A stretch of DNA of 64,000 bases. Source: Desulfogranum japonicum DSM 18378 (GTDB taxonomy: Bacteria > Desulfobacterota > Desulfobulbia > Desulfobulbales > Desulfobulbaceae). Shown here piece by piece: positions 1 to 7,610 of the stretch. The translations under genes were made by a program, and so were the position numbers. The notes under the pieces are model-generated. The model was not told where the DNA came from, did no database searches, and saw only the letters and a program-made list of their open reading frames with translations. Location of the stretch: the NCBI RefSeq assembly GCF_000429945.1, contig NZ_KE386993.1:133943-197942 (forward strand). Reading direction: 5' to 3'. How positions within the stretch are numbered: the first letter of the stretch is position 1; each line of letters starts with the position of its first letter.

Positions 1-225
1 CCTGAAAGTGAACAATTCTCTTCAAGAAAACTTGTTGAGGATATGCAGCGTCAAGGGCAGGATGCCATGTATTTCCCGGATACTGAGGCTATTTTGGCAG
101 CACTGCATGAAATATCACGTTCAGGTGACGTTATTGTAATTCTCTCCAATGGTGGATTTGATAATATTCATGAACGATTATTGACTCAACTTGGCAGTAT
201 TTCTGAGCATATTGACAAAAGGTAA
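1..225 (+). CDS. mpl: Mpl / Mur-ligase C-terminal end (partial)
   Basis: The frame is open from the first base and stops at 223-225, so the 5' end lies outside the window. The visible 74 residues end in a stretch around SNGGFDNIHERLL, typical of the C-terminal tail of the Mpl/MurC ligases. Mpl (UDP-N-acetylmuramate:L-Ala-gamma-D-Glu-meso-DAP ligase) reattaches recycled murein tripeptide to UDP-MurNAc in the cytoplasm. MurC proper is the alternative, but the SNGGF-x-x-IH pattern fits Mpl better. The gene is followed after 31 bases by pntAA, with no terminator between them. Confidence 0.7.
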   Translation, partial: PESEQFSSRKLVEDMQRQGQDAMYFPDTEAILAALHEISRSGDVIVILSNGGFDNIHERLLTQLGSISEHIDKR

Positions 226-256
226 TCTTTTTCCATTCCAGCTAGAGGAGTTTTAT

Positions 257-1393
257 ATGAGGTTAGTGGTGATGAAAGAAGTCCATCCTGGGGAAACCCG
301 TGTTCCTCTTGTACCAACGTCAGTAGCCAAACTGGTAAAACTTGGCGCTGATGTGGTTGTCGAAAGCGGAACAGGAGCAACCCTGGGCATTGAGGACTCA
401 GAATACGCAGAGACCGGAGCTACTATCGGTACGAATAGAGAAGAAATGCTACAGACAGCCGATATCATTCTTCGGTTGCGCAAGCCACCAGCAGACGAAA
501 TCAAGTTGATGAAGCGTGGCGCAATTCACGTAAGCTATCTTGATCCGTTTAATGAAAAACAACTTGTTGATGAGTTAGCTCAGGCAGGCGTCAATGCTTT
601 TAGTCTCGAAATGCTTCCCAGAACGACCATTGCACAAAAAATGGATGTCCTCAGTTCCCAGGCTAATCTCGGCGGGTATGTTGCGGTAATTATAGCCGCA
701 GAACAACTTGATCGCATTTTACCCATGATGACCACCCCGGCTGGAACAATAAAACCTGCCAGGGTTTTTATTATTGGTGTTGGCGTTGCCGGGCTGCAGG
801 CAATAGCCACTGCAAAACGGCTGGGTGCCAGAGTTGAAGCCTTTGATACAAGGCCTGTGGTTGAAGAGCAGGTAAAGTCGTTGGGAGCCAAATTTGTCAA
901 AGTGGATCTGGGTGAAACGGGACAAACCAAAGATGGATACGCGGTTCAACTCACGCCGGAACAATTGGAATTGCAAAAACAGGGGATGGCAAAAGCCTGT
1001 GCCCAGGCTGATATTGTTATTACTACAGCCCAGCTTTTTGGTCGACCTGCCCCTAGAATTATTGATCAGTCCATTCTTGACCAGATGCAACCTGGATCAA
1101 TCGTAGTGGATATGGCTGTGGAAACCGGAGGCAATGTTGAAGGTTCCGAGCTTGACAAAGTCATTAACAGCAATGGCGTAACCATCATGGGCATGGGCAA
1201 CCTTCCTGGACGAGTGGCACGCACAGCCAGTGAGATGTATTCTTCCAATATCTATAATTTTGTGGAACATTTTTGGGATAAAGAAGCTCAACGTTTTACG
1301 TTGAAACTCGAGGATGATCTTGTGAAAGGTGCATTGATCACCCATGAAGGTGAGATCTTCAGCACAATGTACAAATCCATAATGAACAAGTGA
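257..1393 (+). CDS. pntAA: NAD(P) transhydrogenase subunit alpha 1 (PntAA)
   Basis: Soluble NAD(H)-binding domain I of the proton-translocating (Re/Si-specific) transhydrogenase, which couples hydride transfer between NADH and NADP+ to proton movement. The first ~130 residues form the alanine-dehydrogenase-like N-terminal half (MKEVHPGETRVPLVP). A Rossmann segment with GVGVAGLQAIATAKRLGA follows near residue 180, and the protein ends before any membrane segment. Translation could begin at 191, but the ATG at 257 has a GAGGAG ribosome site (245-250) and gives the usual N-terminus, so I use 257 (378 residues). pntAB follows at once, so this is the split three-subunit form rather than the fused E. 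coli PntA. Confidence 0.95.
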   Translation: MRLVVMKEVHPGETRVPLVPTSVAKLVKLGADVVVESGTGATLGIEDSEYAETGATIGTNREEMLQTADIILRLRKPPADEIKLMKRGAIHVSYLDPFNEKQLVDELAQAGVNAFSLEMLPRTTIAQKMDVLSSQANLGGYVAVIIAAEQLDRILPMMTTPAGTIKPARVFIIGVGVAGLQAIATAKRLGARVEAFDTRPVVEEQVKSLGAKFVKVDLGETGQTKDGYAVQLTPEQLELQKQGMAKACAQADIVITTAQLFGRPAPRIIDQSILDQMQPGSIVVDMAVETGGNVEGSELDKVINSNGVTIMGMGNLPGRVARTASEMYSSNIYNFVEHFWDKEAQRFTLKLEDDLVKGALITHEGEIFSTMYKSIMNK

Positions 1394-1401
1394 GGAATCC
1401 G

Positions 1402-1695
1402 ATGGAAGCTGTATATTTAACCTTTGTTTTCGTCCTGGCAATATTTCTTGGATTTGAACTGATCTCCAAGGTTCCTTCAACATTGCATACCCCGTTGATG
1501 TCCGGTTCAAATGCCATTTCCGGCATCACCTTGATTGGCGCCCTGGCTTCTTTGAAAATGGAAAATCCTGGTTTTGCCACTGTTCTTGGTACTCTTGCGG
1601 TCATATTTGCCACCATTAACGTGGTTGGCGGGTACGCCGTGACAAACAGGATGCTTGAGATGTTCAAGAAAAAAGACCAGGGGGAGGGTAAATAG
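1402..1695 (+). CDS. pntAB: NAD(P) transhydrogenase subunit alpha 2 (PntAB)
   Basis: A 97-residue membrane subunit that supplies part of domain II, the proton channel. It has three hydrophobic segments (about residues 2-18, 32-50 and 57-77) and the family pattern STLHTPLMSGSNAISGI. A GTG at 1390, overlapping the pntAA stop, is also in frame, but GAGGA at 1392-1396 lies correctly ahead of the ATG at 1402. It is separated from pntB by two bases. Together with PntAA and PntB it should assemble in the inner membrane. Confidence 0.93.
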   Translation: MEAVYLTFVFVLAIFLGFELISKVPSTLHTPLMSGSNAISGITLIGALASLKMENPGFATVLGTLAVIFATINVVGGYAVTNRMLEMFKKKDQGEGK

Positions 1696-1697
1696 AA

Positions 1698-3083
1698 ATG
1701 GGTGCGCTTGGTATAAATTTTTCCTATGTCATTTCTGCCGGATTATTCATTTTCGGCTTAAAAATGCTGAGTTCTCCTGCAACTGCGCGCAAGGGGAATT
1801 TGTTATCAGCATTGGGAATGTTGATAGCTATAGTTGCAACCCTGCTTGCAACTGGTCTTGATTACAGATGGATTCTTCTGGGAATAGTTATTGGTACTGC
1901 CATCGGGTTATTTGCAGCCTATAAGGTTGAGATGACTTCTATGCCTGAGATGGTCGCGCTCTTTAATGGCTTTGGCGGGATTTCGAGCTTATTGCTGGCG
2001 TGGAGTGAGTATCACCAGCAAGGAGAAATATCCTCTTTTTTAGCGGGCGTTACCTTTCTATCCGCCTTTATAGGAGGCGTGACGTTTACTGGTTCAATGG
2101 TGGCTTTTGGTAAACTCAGCGGAAAGGTACCGCAAAAGGCTGTGGTTTTTTCCGGACAACATCTCATCAATGGAGCCATATTACTTTCGGCACTGATTGC
2201 AGCAGCCCTGTTCTGTGTTTTTCCCGGTTCATGGTTGGGGTATGTATTCTTTATCATTATTGTTCTGGTTGCCCTGGGATTTGGTGTTACTTCAACCATA
2301 CCCATCGGTGGCGCCGATATGCCTGTTGTCATTTCGCTGCTGAACAGCTACTCCGGTCTTGCAGCCTGTGCCGCTGGTTTTGTCATCTCAAATAATATTC
2401 TTATTGTTGCAGGAGCACTCGTTGGTGCCAGCGGAATCATCTTGACCAATATTATGTGTAAAGCAATGAACCGTTCGTTGGCTAATGTGCTTTTTTCAGG
2501 ATTTGGGACCAAGACAGCATCAAGTGGTGCTGAAGATGGACCACAGGGTGAAGTCAGGCCAGCGACGGCTGAAGATGTATACTATATTCTTGAAGCCGCT
2601 GATAGCGTTGCGATTGTTCCTGGGTACGGGTTGGCTGTTGCCCAGGCTCAGCATGTAGTGCGGGAACTCGGAGATTTGCTGGAGGCAAATGATACAGAGG
2701 TGATGTATGCTATTCATCCCGTTGCCGGACGTATGCCCGGCCATATGAACGTATTGTTAGCCGAGGCAAATGTGCCATACGATCAACTGGTTGAAATGGA
2801 CGATATCAACCCACGCATGGACTCGGTGGATGTCTGCGTAGTCATAGGTGCCAACGATGTCGTCAATCCTGCGGCTGCGGAAGATGAGAATAGCCCCATT
2901 TATGGAATGCCCATCATCGAAACGTTCAGGGCCAAGACGGTCATCGTCCTGAAACGGTCATTAAATCCAGGTTTTGCCGGAATACAAAACGCCCTGTTTT
3001 TCAGGGAAAATACCCGTATGTATTTTGGTGATGCCAAAGTGGCTATCCAGGCTTTGATTGCCGAGTTTAAAGAGGCCAAGTAA
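1698..3083 (+). CDS. pntB: NAD(P) transhydrogenase subunit beta (PntB)
   Basis: A 461-residue subunit. The N-terminal ~270 residues are strongly hydrophobic, with many membrane helices of domain II. The C-terminal ~180 residues are the NADP(H)-binding domain III, with the fingerprint GYGLAVAQAQH, the segment HPVAGRMPGHMNVLLAEA and GANDVVNPAA. Length and domain order match PntB. A strong GGGGGAGGG ribosome site (1680-1688) precedes the ATG. It is the last gene of a tight three-gene operon. Confidence 0.96.
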   Translation: MGALGINFSYVISAGLFIFGLKMLSSPATARKGNLLSALGMLIAIVATLLATGLDYRWILLGIVIGTAIGLFAAYKVEMTSMPEMVALFNGFGGISSLLLAWSEYHQQGEISSFLAGVTFLSAFIGGVTFTGSMVAFGKLSGKVPQKAVVFSGQHLINGAILLSALIAAALFCVFPGSWLGYVFFIIIVLVALGFGVTSTIPIGGADMPVVISLLNSYSGLAACAAGFVISNNILIVAGALVGASGIILTNIMCKAMNRSLANVLFSGFGTKTASSGAEDGPQGEVRPATAEDVYYILEAADSVAIVPGYGLAVAQAQHVVRELGDLLEANDTEVMYAIHPVAGRMPGHMNVLLAEANVPYDQLVEMDDINPRMDSVDVCVVIGANDVVNPAAAEDENSPIYGMPIIETFRAKTVIVLKRSLNPGFAGIQNALFFRENTRMYFGDAKVAIQALIAEFKEAK

Positions 3084-3154
3084 TAAACAATAATACTTGT
3101 CGTATCTCCACGCTGTAAGGCGTGAGGAATACATGAGAACTCTTGTTCAGGAAG

Positions 3155-3185
3155 GGTGCTGGAAGAGATTTTTTCATCCAGCACC
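3155..3185 (+). terminator. 9-bp hairpin downstream of pntB
   Basis: GGTGCTGGA (3155-3163) pairs perfectly with TCCAGCACC (3177-3185) across a 13-base loop, 72 bases after the pntB stop. The T-rich stretch (TTTTTCTTT) comes only eight bases later, so this may be a weak terminator or just a structured spacer before the next small gene. Confidence 0.35.
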
Positions 3186-3242
3186 GCCGAGATGTTTTTC
3201 TTTGGCGTACTTATAACAAGAGCACAATTCAGGAAATGAATA

Positions 3243-3449
3243 ATGGCAAAAAAAGGAAAAATACGGACTTATTTTTCAGCAGGGGTTGCCTTGCTTGTTT
3301 TTTGTGTGTGGCTGGTAATAAACATTCGTGTGGAAGCTGGATTTGCCGGTCCGCTAGAACGGGCCTTTGATGGGTTGGTTGCGGGAATTTTTTTGCTAGT
3401 GATCGTTTTTACCGGCTTATGTTATTTTACATTGCCTCCACGATCGTAA
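3243..3449 (+). CDS. Small two-helix membrane protein, unknown
   Basis: A 68-residue protein with a basic start (MAKKGKIRTYF), a first hydrophobic segment at about residues 11-28, a short linker and a second at about 43-62. It ends PPRS. An AGGA ribosome site lies just upstream of the ATG. I recognise no family. Similar small membrane proteins of the DUF502 or FtsX type are longer, so I assign no function. It is the only gene between the pnt operon and the leftward HPt gene. Confidence 0.55.
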   Translation: MAKKGKIRTYFSAGVALLVFCVWLVINIRVEAGFAGPLERAFDGLVAGIFLLVIVFTGLCYFTLPPRS

Positions 3450-3663
3450 CCGTTCATCGCTATGTAATAATGCCTGCAAAATCCCAAATCAGTAAACGCT
3501 TTCATTGCATATATTCAAAGTTGGCGACCGGATTAGTCTAAACCTGTCCATGAAGCACAGCTGTCTACCTGTGTTCACAGATGTATGACTGCGGGGCCGG
3601 ATGCCGTGGGATGGTGAAAGAGTATCAACTCATCTCTGGCAAAGGGAAATAATACATTTTATA

Positions 3664-3993
3664 TCAGGTGAAAAGCAGAATCGTCTGGGTTAGTTCTTCA
3701 ATGGTTTCCTGGTAGTTATATTCATGGTTTCCTGATTTACTGTTCTGTTCGATTGTGTACGCAACATCTGCCAGGTCTGTAAGCCCGAGATTCAGCAATG
3801 CACCTTTGACCTTATGGCTGCTTTTGCCAAGAGTTTGCAGGTCTCCTCGGGAATGGATCGGCTGTAGTTCTAGCACCTGGTTGCGAAGAGAACTGAGAAA
3901 ATTAGGCATGAGTTGTTCTGATTTCTCTTCACTTAGCATATAGGCGGTCCGTATATGCTGCATTATGCGATCTTGGTATGCTGATTTGTCCAT
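3664..3993 (-). CDS. HPt (histidine phosphotransfer) domain protein
   Basis: A stand-alone HPt domain of 109 residues. The phospho-accepting histidine is His60 in KSSHKVKGALLNLGL, the usual H-x-(K/R)-G-x-(A/S) pattern of a four-helix HPt bundle. Such proteins shuttle phosphate between hybrid kinases and response regulators in the cytoplasm. The frame is open further upstream (to 4083), but the extra residues look unlike a domain, and the start at 3993 begins directly before the first helix. Neither start has a convincing ribosome site. No kinase or regulator lies nearby, so the partner is unknown. Confidence 0.75.
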   Translation of the reverse strand: MDKSAYQDRIMQHIRTAYMLSEEKSEQLMPNFLSSLRNQVLELQPIHSRGDLQTLGKSSHKVKGALLNLGLTDLADVAYTIEQNSKSGNHEYNYQETIEELTQTILLFT

Positions 3994-4083
3994 TATTAAT
4001 GGGATGGGATGTAGGGTTCTTGTAAGCCAGCGCCTGTCAGGGAATCGGGAGGGCATATGAAGAATTGTTTTTTTACTATGCAT

Positions 4084-4458
4084 ATGCCGTTGCAGGACCA
4101 GCTCTGTTTCTATCTAGGGGCCTATCTGTAACTAACTGTTTTTGTTCAGGTTTAAAGCGTGTGGTGAGCTTTGCCACAGCCATATACTTGATATTTGAGA
4201 ACAAAATTTTGAGTATAAAGCAAAAATTGCGCAAAAAGACCATTTACCGACAGGCACTATCTAGGCGCCTTCATTGTTCTTGTAAATATTTGAGAAAAAT
4301 TCGAGTCAGCATTTCTTGTTGTCAGCATATCCTATTTTTATAAACGAAGCAAATTTGCCTTTATATTACCTCAGGTGGCTAAGCAGTTGCCTAGTAATTC
4401 CTGAAAAATTCGGAGTCATGAGCTGATTTGATGTTATTCCTCATCTGGTGTTATATAT
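4084..4458. other. Intergenic region between HPt gene and tilS
   Basis: This 375-base, AT-rich stretch separates the leftward HPt gene from the rightward tilS and so should hold both promoters. I see no RNA gene, strong hairpin or clear -35/-10 pair. An open frame at 4065-4343 has no ribosome site and codes for nothing recognisable. Confidence 0.4.
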
Positions 4459-5496
4459 ATGCATCCTTTGGAACGGAACATAGGACAATTTTTTCATAGA
4501 CAAGGTCTCCCCGCCGTGGGTGACGGAATTGTTGTTGGGGTATCAGCCGGTTCAGATTCAATAGCCCTTTTAAGTGTACTGGCAGCGTTGGTCGGGCAAA
4601 TGGAATTGCGTTTATTGGCGGTTTATGTTGACCATGGTCTGCGACCGAAAGAGACTGCAGCAGAATGGTTACATGTTTTTCAGGTTGCCAGCCGGTTTGG
4701 AGTTCCTGCAGAACGAGTGTGTGTACAGACAAAAGAGTATGCTGCAGCAAAAAAATATTCTCTTGAGAAAGCTGCCAGACTTTTAAGATATCAGGCTTTT
4801 GATGAATGCAGATGTTCTTTTCAGGGGCGGTGGATCGCTGTTGCCCATACAGCGGATGACCAGGCAGAAGAGGTCTTGATACGTCTTTTACGCGGCAGTA
4901 GCCGAAAAGCGCTTTCCGGCATGCGATGGAAAAAGGACAATATTATACGTCCGTTTCTGAGTTTGACAAAAAAAGACCTGCAGATATACCTGAATGAAAA
5001 AGGAATCTCCTGGTGTCACGATTCCAGTAATGATGATACCTATTTTTTACGTAATCGCATCCGACACGAACTGTTACCCCAATTGGAACGTGAATATGAT
5101 TCCGGTATACGCAGGGCTTTATGTAAGACGGCCGAAAATCTTGCTGAGGATGAAGCTCTCTTGGAAGAACTCACCAGTGATATGTGGCATGTGCTCCTTC
5201 CCATGAATCAAGGGCAAAAAGAGGTGTCTTTACCCTTAACGATTGAACGAAAAATTTTTCTTCAGTATCATTTGTCACTCCAACGGAGATTTATTGAACA
5301 GCTTCTTTGGGCACTTGGTACTACCGCCAAATATGAATATATTGTAAAAATTGTAGATGCTTTTCGCCATGGCAGGTCTGGCTCGGAATTACATTTCCAA
5401 AAAGGGTTGAGGCTCCAGGTAACCCGTGAGGTTATACTATTTTTATATCCTAAAGGTAGAGTTTCCTGGAGAGGAAGTATCCGCAATAAAGAATAA
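4459..5496 (+). CDS. tilS: tRNA(Ile)-lysidine synthase TilS
   Basis: Modifies C34 of tRNA-Ile(CAU) to lysidine with ATP and lysine, changing both codon reading and charging identity; essential in most bacteria. The 345-residue protein has the PP-loop motif SAGSDS (residues 29-34, the SGGxDS variant), then YVDHGLRP, AHTADDQAEEVLIRLLRGS and FLRNRIRHELLP, all in the canonical order. The C-terminal ~110 residues are the less conserved substrate-binding part. It stands alone, with a hairpin after its stop. Confidence 0.93.
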   Translation: MHPLERNIGQFFHRQGLPAVGDGIVVGVSAGSDSIALLSVLAALVGQMELRLLAVYVDHGLRPKETAAEWLHVFQVASRFGVPAERVCVQTKEYAAAKKYSLEKAARLLRYQAFDECRCSFQGRWIAVAHTADDQAEEVLIRLLRGSSRKALSGMRWKKDNIIRPFLSLTKKDLQIYLNEKGISWCHDSSNDDTYFLRNRIRHELLPQLEREYDSGIRRALCKTAENLAEDEALLEELTSDMWHVLLPMNQGQKEVSLPLTIERKIFLQYHLSLQRRFIEQLLWALGTTAKYEYIVKIVDAFRHGRSGSELHFQKGLRLQVTREVILFLYPKGRVSWRGSIRNKE

Positions 5497-5513
5497 CCGG
5501 CATTTTTATCCGC

Positions 5514-5547
5514 AGAGCGTGCCGATGATAGTTTACCTGCACGCTCT
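5514..5547. terminator. Hairpin between convergent tilS and DUF4405-type gene
   Basis: AGAGCGTGC (5514-5522) and GCACGCTCT (5539-5547) form a perfect 9-bp stem with a 16-base loop, between the stops of two convergent genes. A T-rich stretch follows on the plus side. The position suggests a terminator serving both strands. Confidence 0.5.
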
Positions 5548-5556
5548 ACAATAGTT

Positions 5557-6399
5557 TTACATTTGAGGGTAAGCAACTCCATGGATAATTTCAAAAAGTG
5601 CGTGGGGATCTGAGTTGTTGGCAGCCGCGATTTCTTTCAGGGTCTGAGCAGGAACTACAGTGATATGTTGTTGTTCAAATGCCCGGAGCACATCTTCCTG
5701 ATTCAAGCCGTAGGTCTGACAAAGATCAGCTAAAACTGTACGGCCCAGTCCGGGAAAGGGTGCTTCCGGAAAAGTGAGCGTCTCACCCGGGGCAAGCTTT
5801 GGTGCTTCAGGCTTTATGGTATCGTATACTTGCCTGGGAGTGAGATTGTTCGCCTGGGCAATGTCAAGCAAGGTTTGTTTGGTGTCACTGTAGTTAATGT
5901 GTGCCTGGTTGAGTTTGTCTTGAACTTTTTGCAGATCGTACCCCATACGCTTACAGAACATGGTCAAAGAGGAAAGTTCAGCGTGCCCGTAGGGCGGTTC
6001 TCCGTATTTAATGGAGGCAGCATCTTTAAAGCCTTCACCAAATTCTAAAATGGTGCTGAATGGCTGAACGTTCAGTAGGGTGCCCACTGTAACAGCCAGT
6101 GTGATAATTATGGCCAGGTTGAAGCTGGCAGTGAAAATTTTTAATTCCCTGGCTTTATTTTTGAGATAGGCAAGGATTTGTTTCCAATTGAGAAAAATGT
6201 GCAGCAGGCTCGCAAAGAGAAAGAGAAAACCAATATTGATGTGCACATTTCCCCACTGGCGTTTATTAAGCCACATGAGGTGCCAGTCAGACCAGTAGGC
6301 GACTCGGCCTTCAGGCTCAATGTACAGGATAACACTGGTCAGCGTCAGGACCAAGAAGGAAAGCAACATGGTTAAAGATGTTATTTTGCGCAGACTCAT
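5557..6399 (-). CDS. DUF4405-like membrane protein with C-terminal helical repeats
   Basis: A 280-residue protein. The first ~110 residues hold three membrane helices with histidines in them (SDWHLMWL, NVHINIGFLFL, SLLHIFLNWK), as in DUF4405 and cytochrome-b-like four-helix domains that may bind haem. The rest is probably periplasmic and contains four degenerate helical units of about 25 residues, such as TLLDIAQANNLTPRQVYDTI and TLKEIAAANNSDPHALFEII, joined by Pro-rich linkers. AAGGAG stands well placed before the ATG. A redox or membrane-anchored sensing role is possible, but the function is unknown. It is transcribed alone. Confidence 0.65.
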   Translation of the reverse strand: MSLRKITSLTMLLSFLVLTLTSVILYIEPEGRVAYWSDWHLMWLNKRQWGNVHINIGFLFLFASLLHIFLNWKQILAYLKNKARELKIFTASFNLAIIITLAVTVGTLLNVQPFSTILEFGEGFKDAASIKYGEPPYGHAELSSLTMFCKRMGYDLQKVQDKLNQAHINYSDTKQTLLDIAQANNLTPRQVYDTIKPEAPKLAPGETLTFPEAPFPGLGRTVLADLCQTYGLNQEDVLRAFEQQHITVVPAQTLKEIAAANNSDPHALFEIIHGVAYPQM

Positions 6400-6747
6400 A
6401 GTGAATACTCCTTATGTAGAAATGGAATAACGTAACGTATGCAGGATTTGCGAATGTCATGCAATGGCATTATAACCCGCAGATAACATGTGCATATCTG
6501 AAACAAGGGCGAACCTGTACCATGCCTTGCCTTGTTGAACTGGCGGAGGTAACGCAGGGTATTTAATCTCATTACTCTGAGATAAAAACTTGAAAGCGTT
6601 GTACATCCCTGACTCTACTGAGGATAGTATTCACCTAAAATAGCCAGTGTCGGTATTCATGTCGAGGTCAAAGTTGTAGATAGTATGAAAAGACAGTGAA
6701 AATTGGTATAAGGAAGAAAGAATATTGAAGAATACTTCGAGGTACCT
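6400..6747. other. Intergenic region with divergent promoters
   Basis: These 348 bases separate two divergently transcribed genes. GAGGT at 6739-6743 is the ribosome site of the downstream gene. I see no RNA gene, repeat or clear operator. Confidence 0.4.
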
Positions 6748-7575
6748 ATGGAAAGTGAATTTATTAATCTGTCAGTGCAGCAGACACGCAAATTTATAAA
6801 AGAGCACCTTGAACAGGAGTACTTGCTCATTGATGTGCGCCAGCCACATGAATACACCAAGGGGCATATTCCAGGAGCACTCCTCCTGCCTCTGTCAGAG
6901 TTATCTGCACGTATGGGCGAGCTTGCAGCAGACAGGGACCTCTTGTTTTATTGTCGATCCGGCCACAGATCCCAGGCTGCCGCAATTTTTGCCGCCAATC
7001 AGGCTGGAGCGGAAGGACGCAAAGTCTATAATATGGAAGGGGGAATTCTTGCGTGGGACGGGGTAACTGCAACCAATGTTCCAAATCTGAATGCCTTCGA
7101 TATGATTGGTCCGCCTTCACAACTGCTTTTTCAGGCAATGGAAATGGAACGTGGGGCTGAGCGTTTGTATCAGGAATTGATGAAACGGTTTCAGCAGCCA
7201 ATTCTTCAACAGTTGCTGGATGTTCTCGTGCGAGCTGAAGAAGGGCATGCCCGCGCAGTGTACCGCTATTGGGCTGAACAGGAAGATAGCCCTGCACCTT
7301 TTGAACTCGTTTACAGGCAGCTGAAAGGTGATATTCTCGAAGGTGGTATCGAGGTTTCCCATGCTCTGGATAGTGTGGAGAAGCAGGCTGAGAGTCCCTG
7401 TCGGGTTGTCTTTGAATTGGCATTGGCGGTAGAGTTTGCCGCGTATGACCTTTATCGCAGCCTGGCTCATTATTTTGCAGGGCAAAAGCTTGAAAAAACT
7501 TTTCTTGCCATTGCCCAGGCAGAAAAGGAACATATGAGAATTGTAGCTGAAGCCATTGGAAGTTGCGATAACTGA
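6748..7575 (+). CDS. Rhodanese / ferritin-like fusion protein
   Basis: A 275-residue fusion. Residues ~5-110 form a rhodanese domain, with LLIDVRQPHEYTKGHIPGA and the active-site loop YCRSGHRS (Cys69), which carries persulfide sulfur. Residues ~120-270 resemble a rubrerythrin/ferritin-like four-helix bundle with the metal-ligand pattern E-x-x-x-E/E-x-x-H repeated (MEMERGAERLY, RAEEGHAR, VEFAAYDLY, AEKEHMRI). In anaerobes this suggests sulfur transfer coupled to a di-iron centre, perhaps in sulfur or oxidative-stress metabolism (inference). The acyl-CoA synthetase gene follows after 35 bases and may be co-transcribed. Confidence 0.82.
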   Translation: MESEFINLSVQQTRKFIKEHLEQEYLLIDVRQPHEYTKGHIPGALLLPLSELSARMGELAADRDLLFYCRSGHRSQAAAIFAANQAGAEGRKVYNMEGGILAWDGVTATNVPNLNAFDMIGPPSQLLFQAMEMERGAERLYQELMKRFQQPILQQLLDVLVRAEEGHARAVYRYWAEQEDSPAPFELVYRQLKGDILEGGIEVSHALDSVEKQAESPCRVVFELALAVEFAAYDLYRSLAHYFAGQKLEKTFLAIAQAEKEHMRIVAEAIGSCDN

Positions 7576-7610
7576 CAGCCATTATCCTGTATTGATACAC
7601 AGAAGAGAGC

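Noticed and set aside
4065-4343. 92-residue open frame upstream of tilS
   Set aside because: It overlaps the HPt gene region, has no ribosome site and has low-complexity composition typical of chance.
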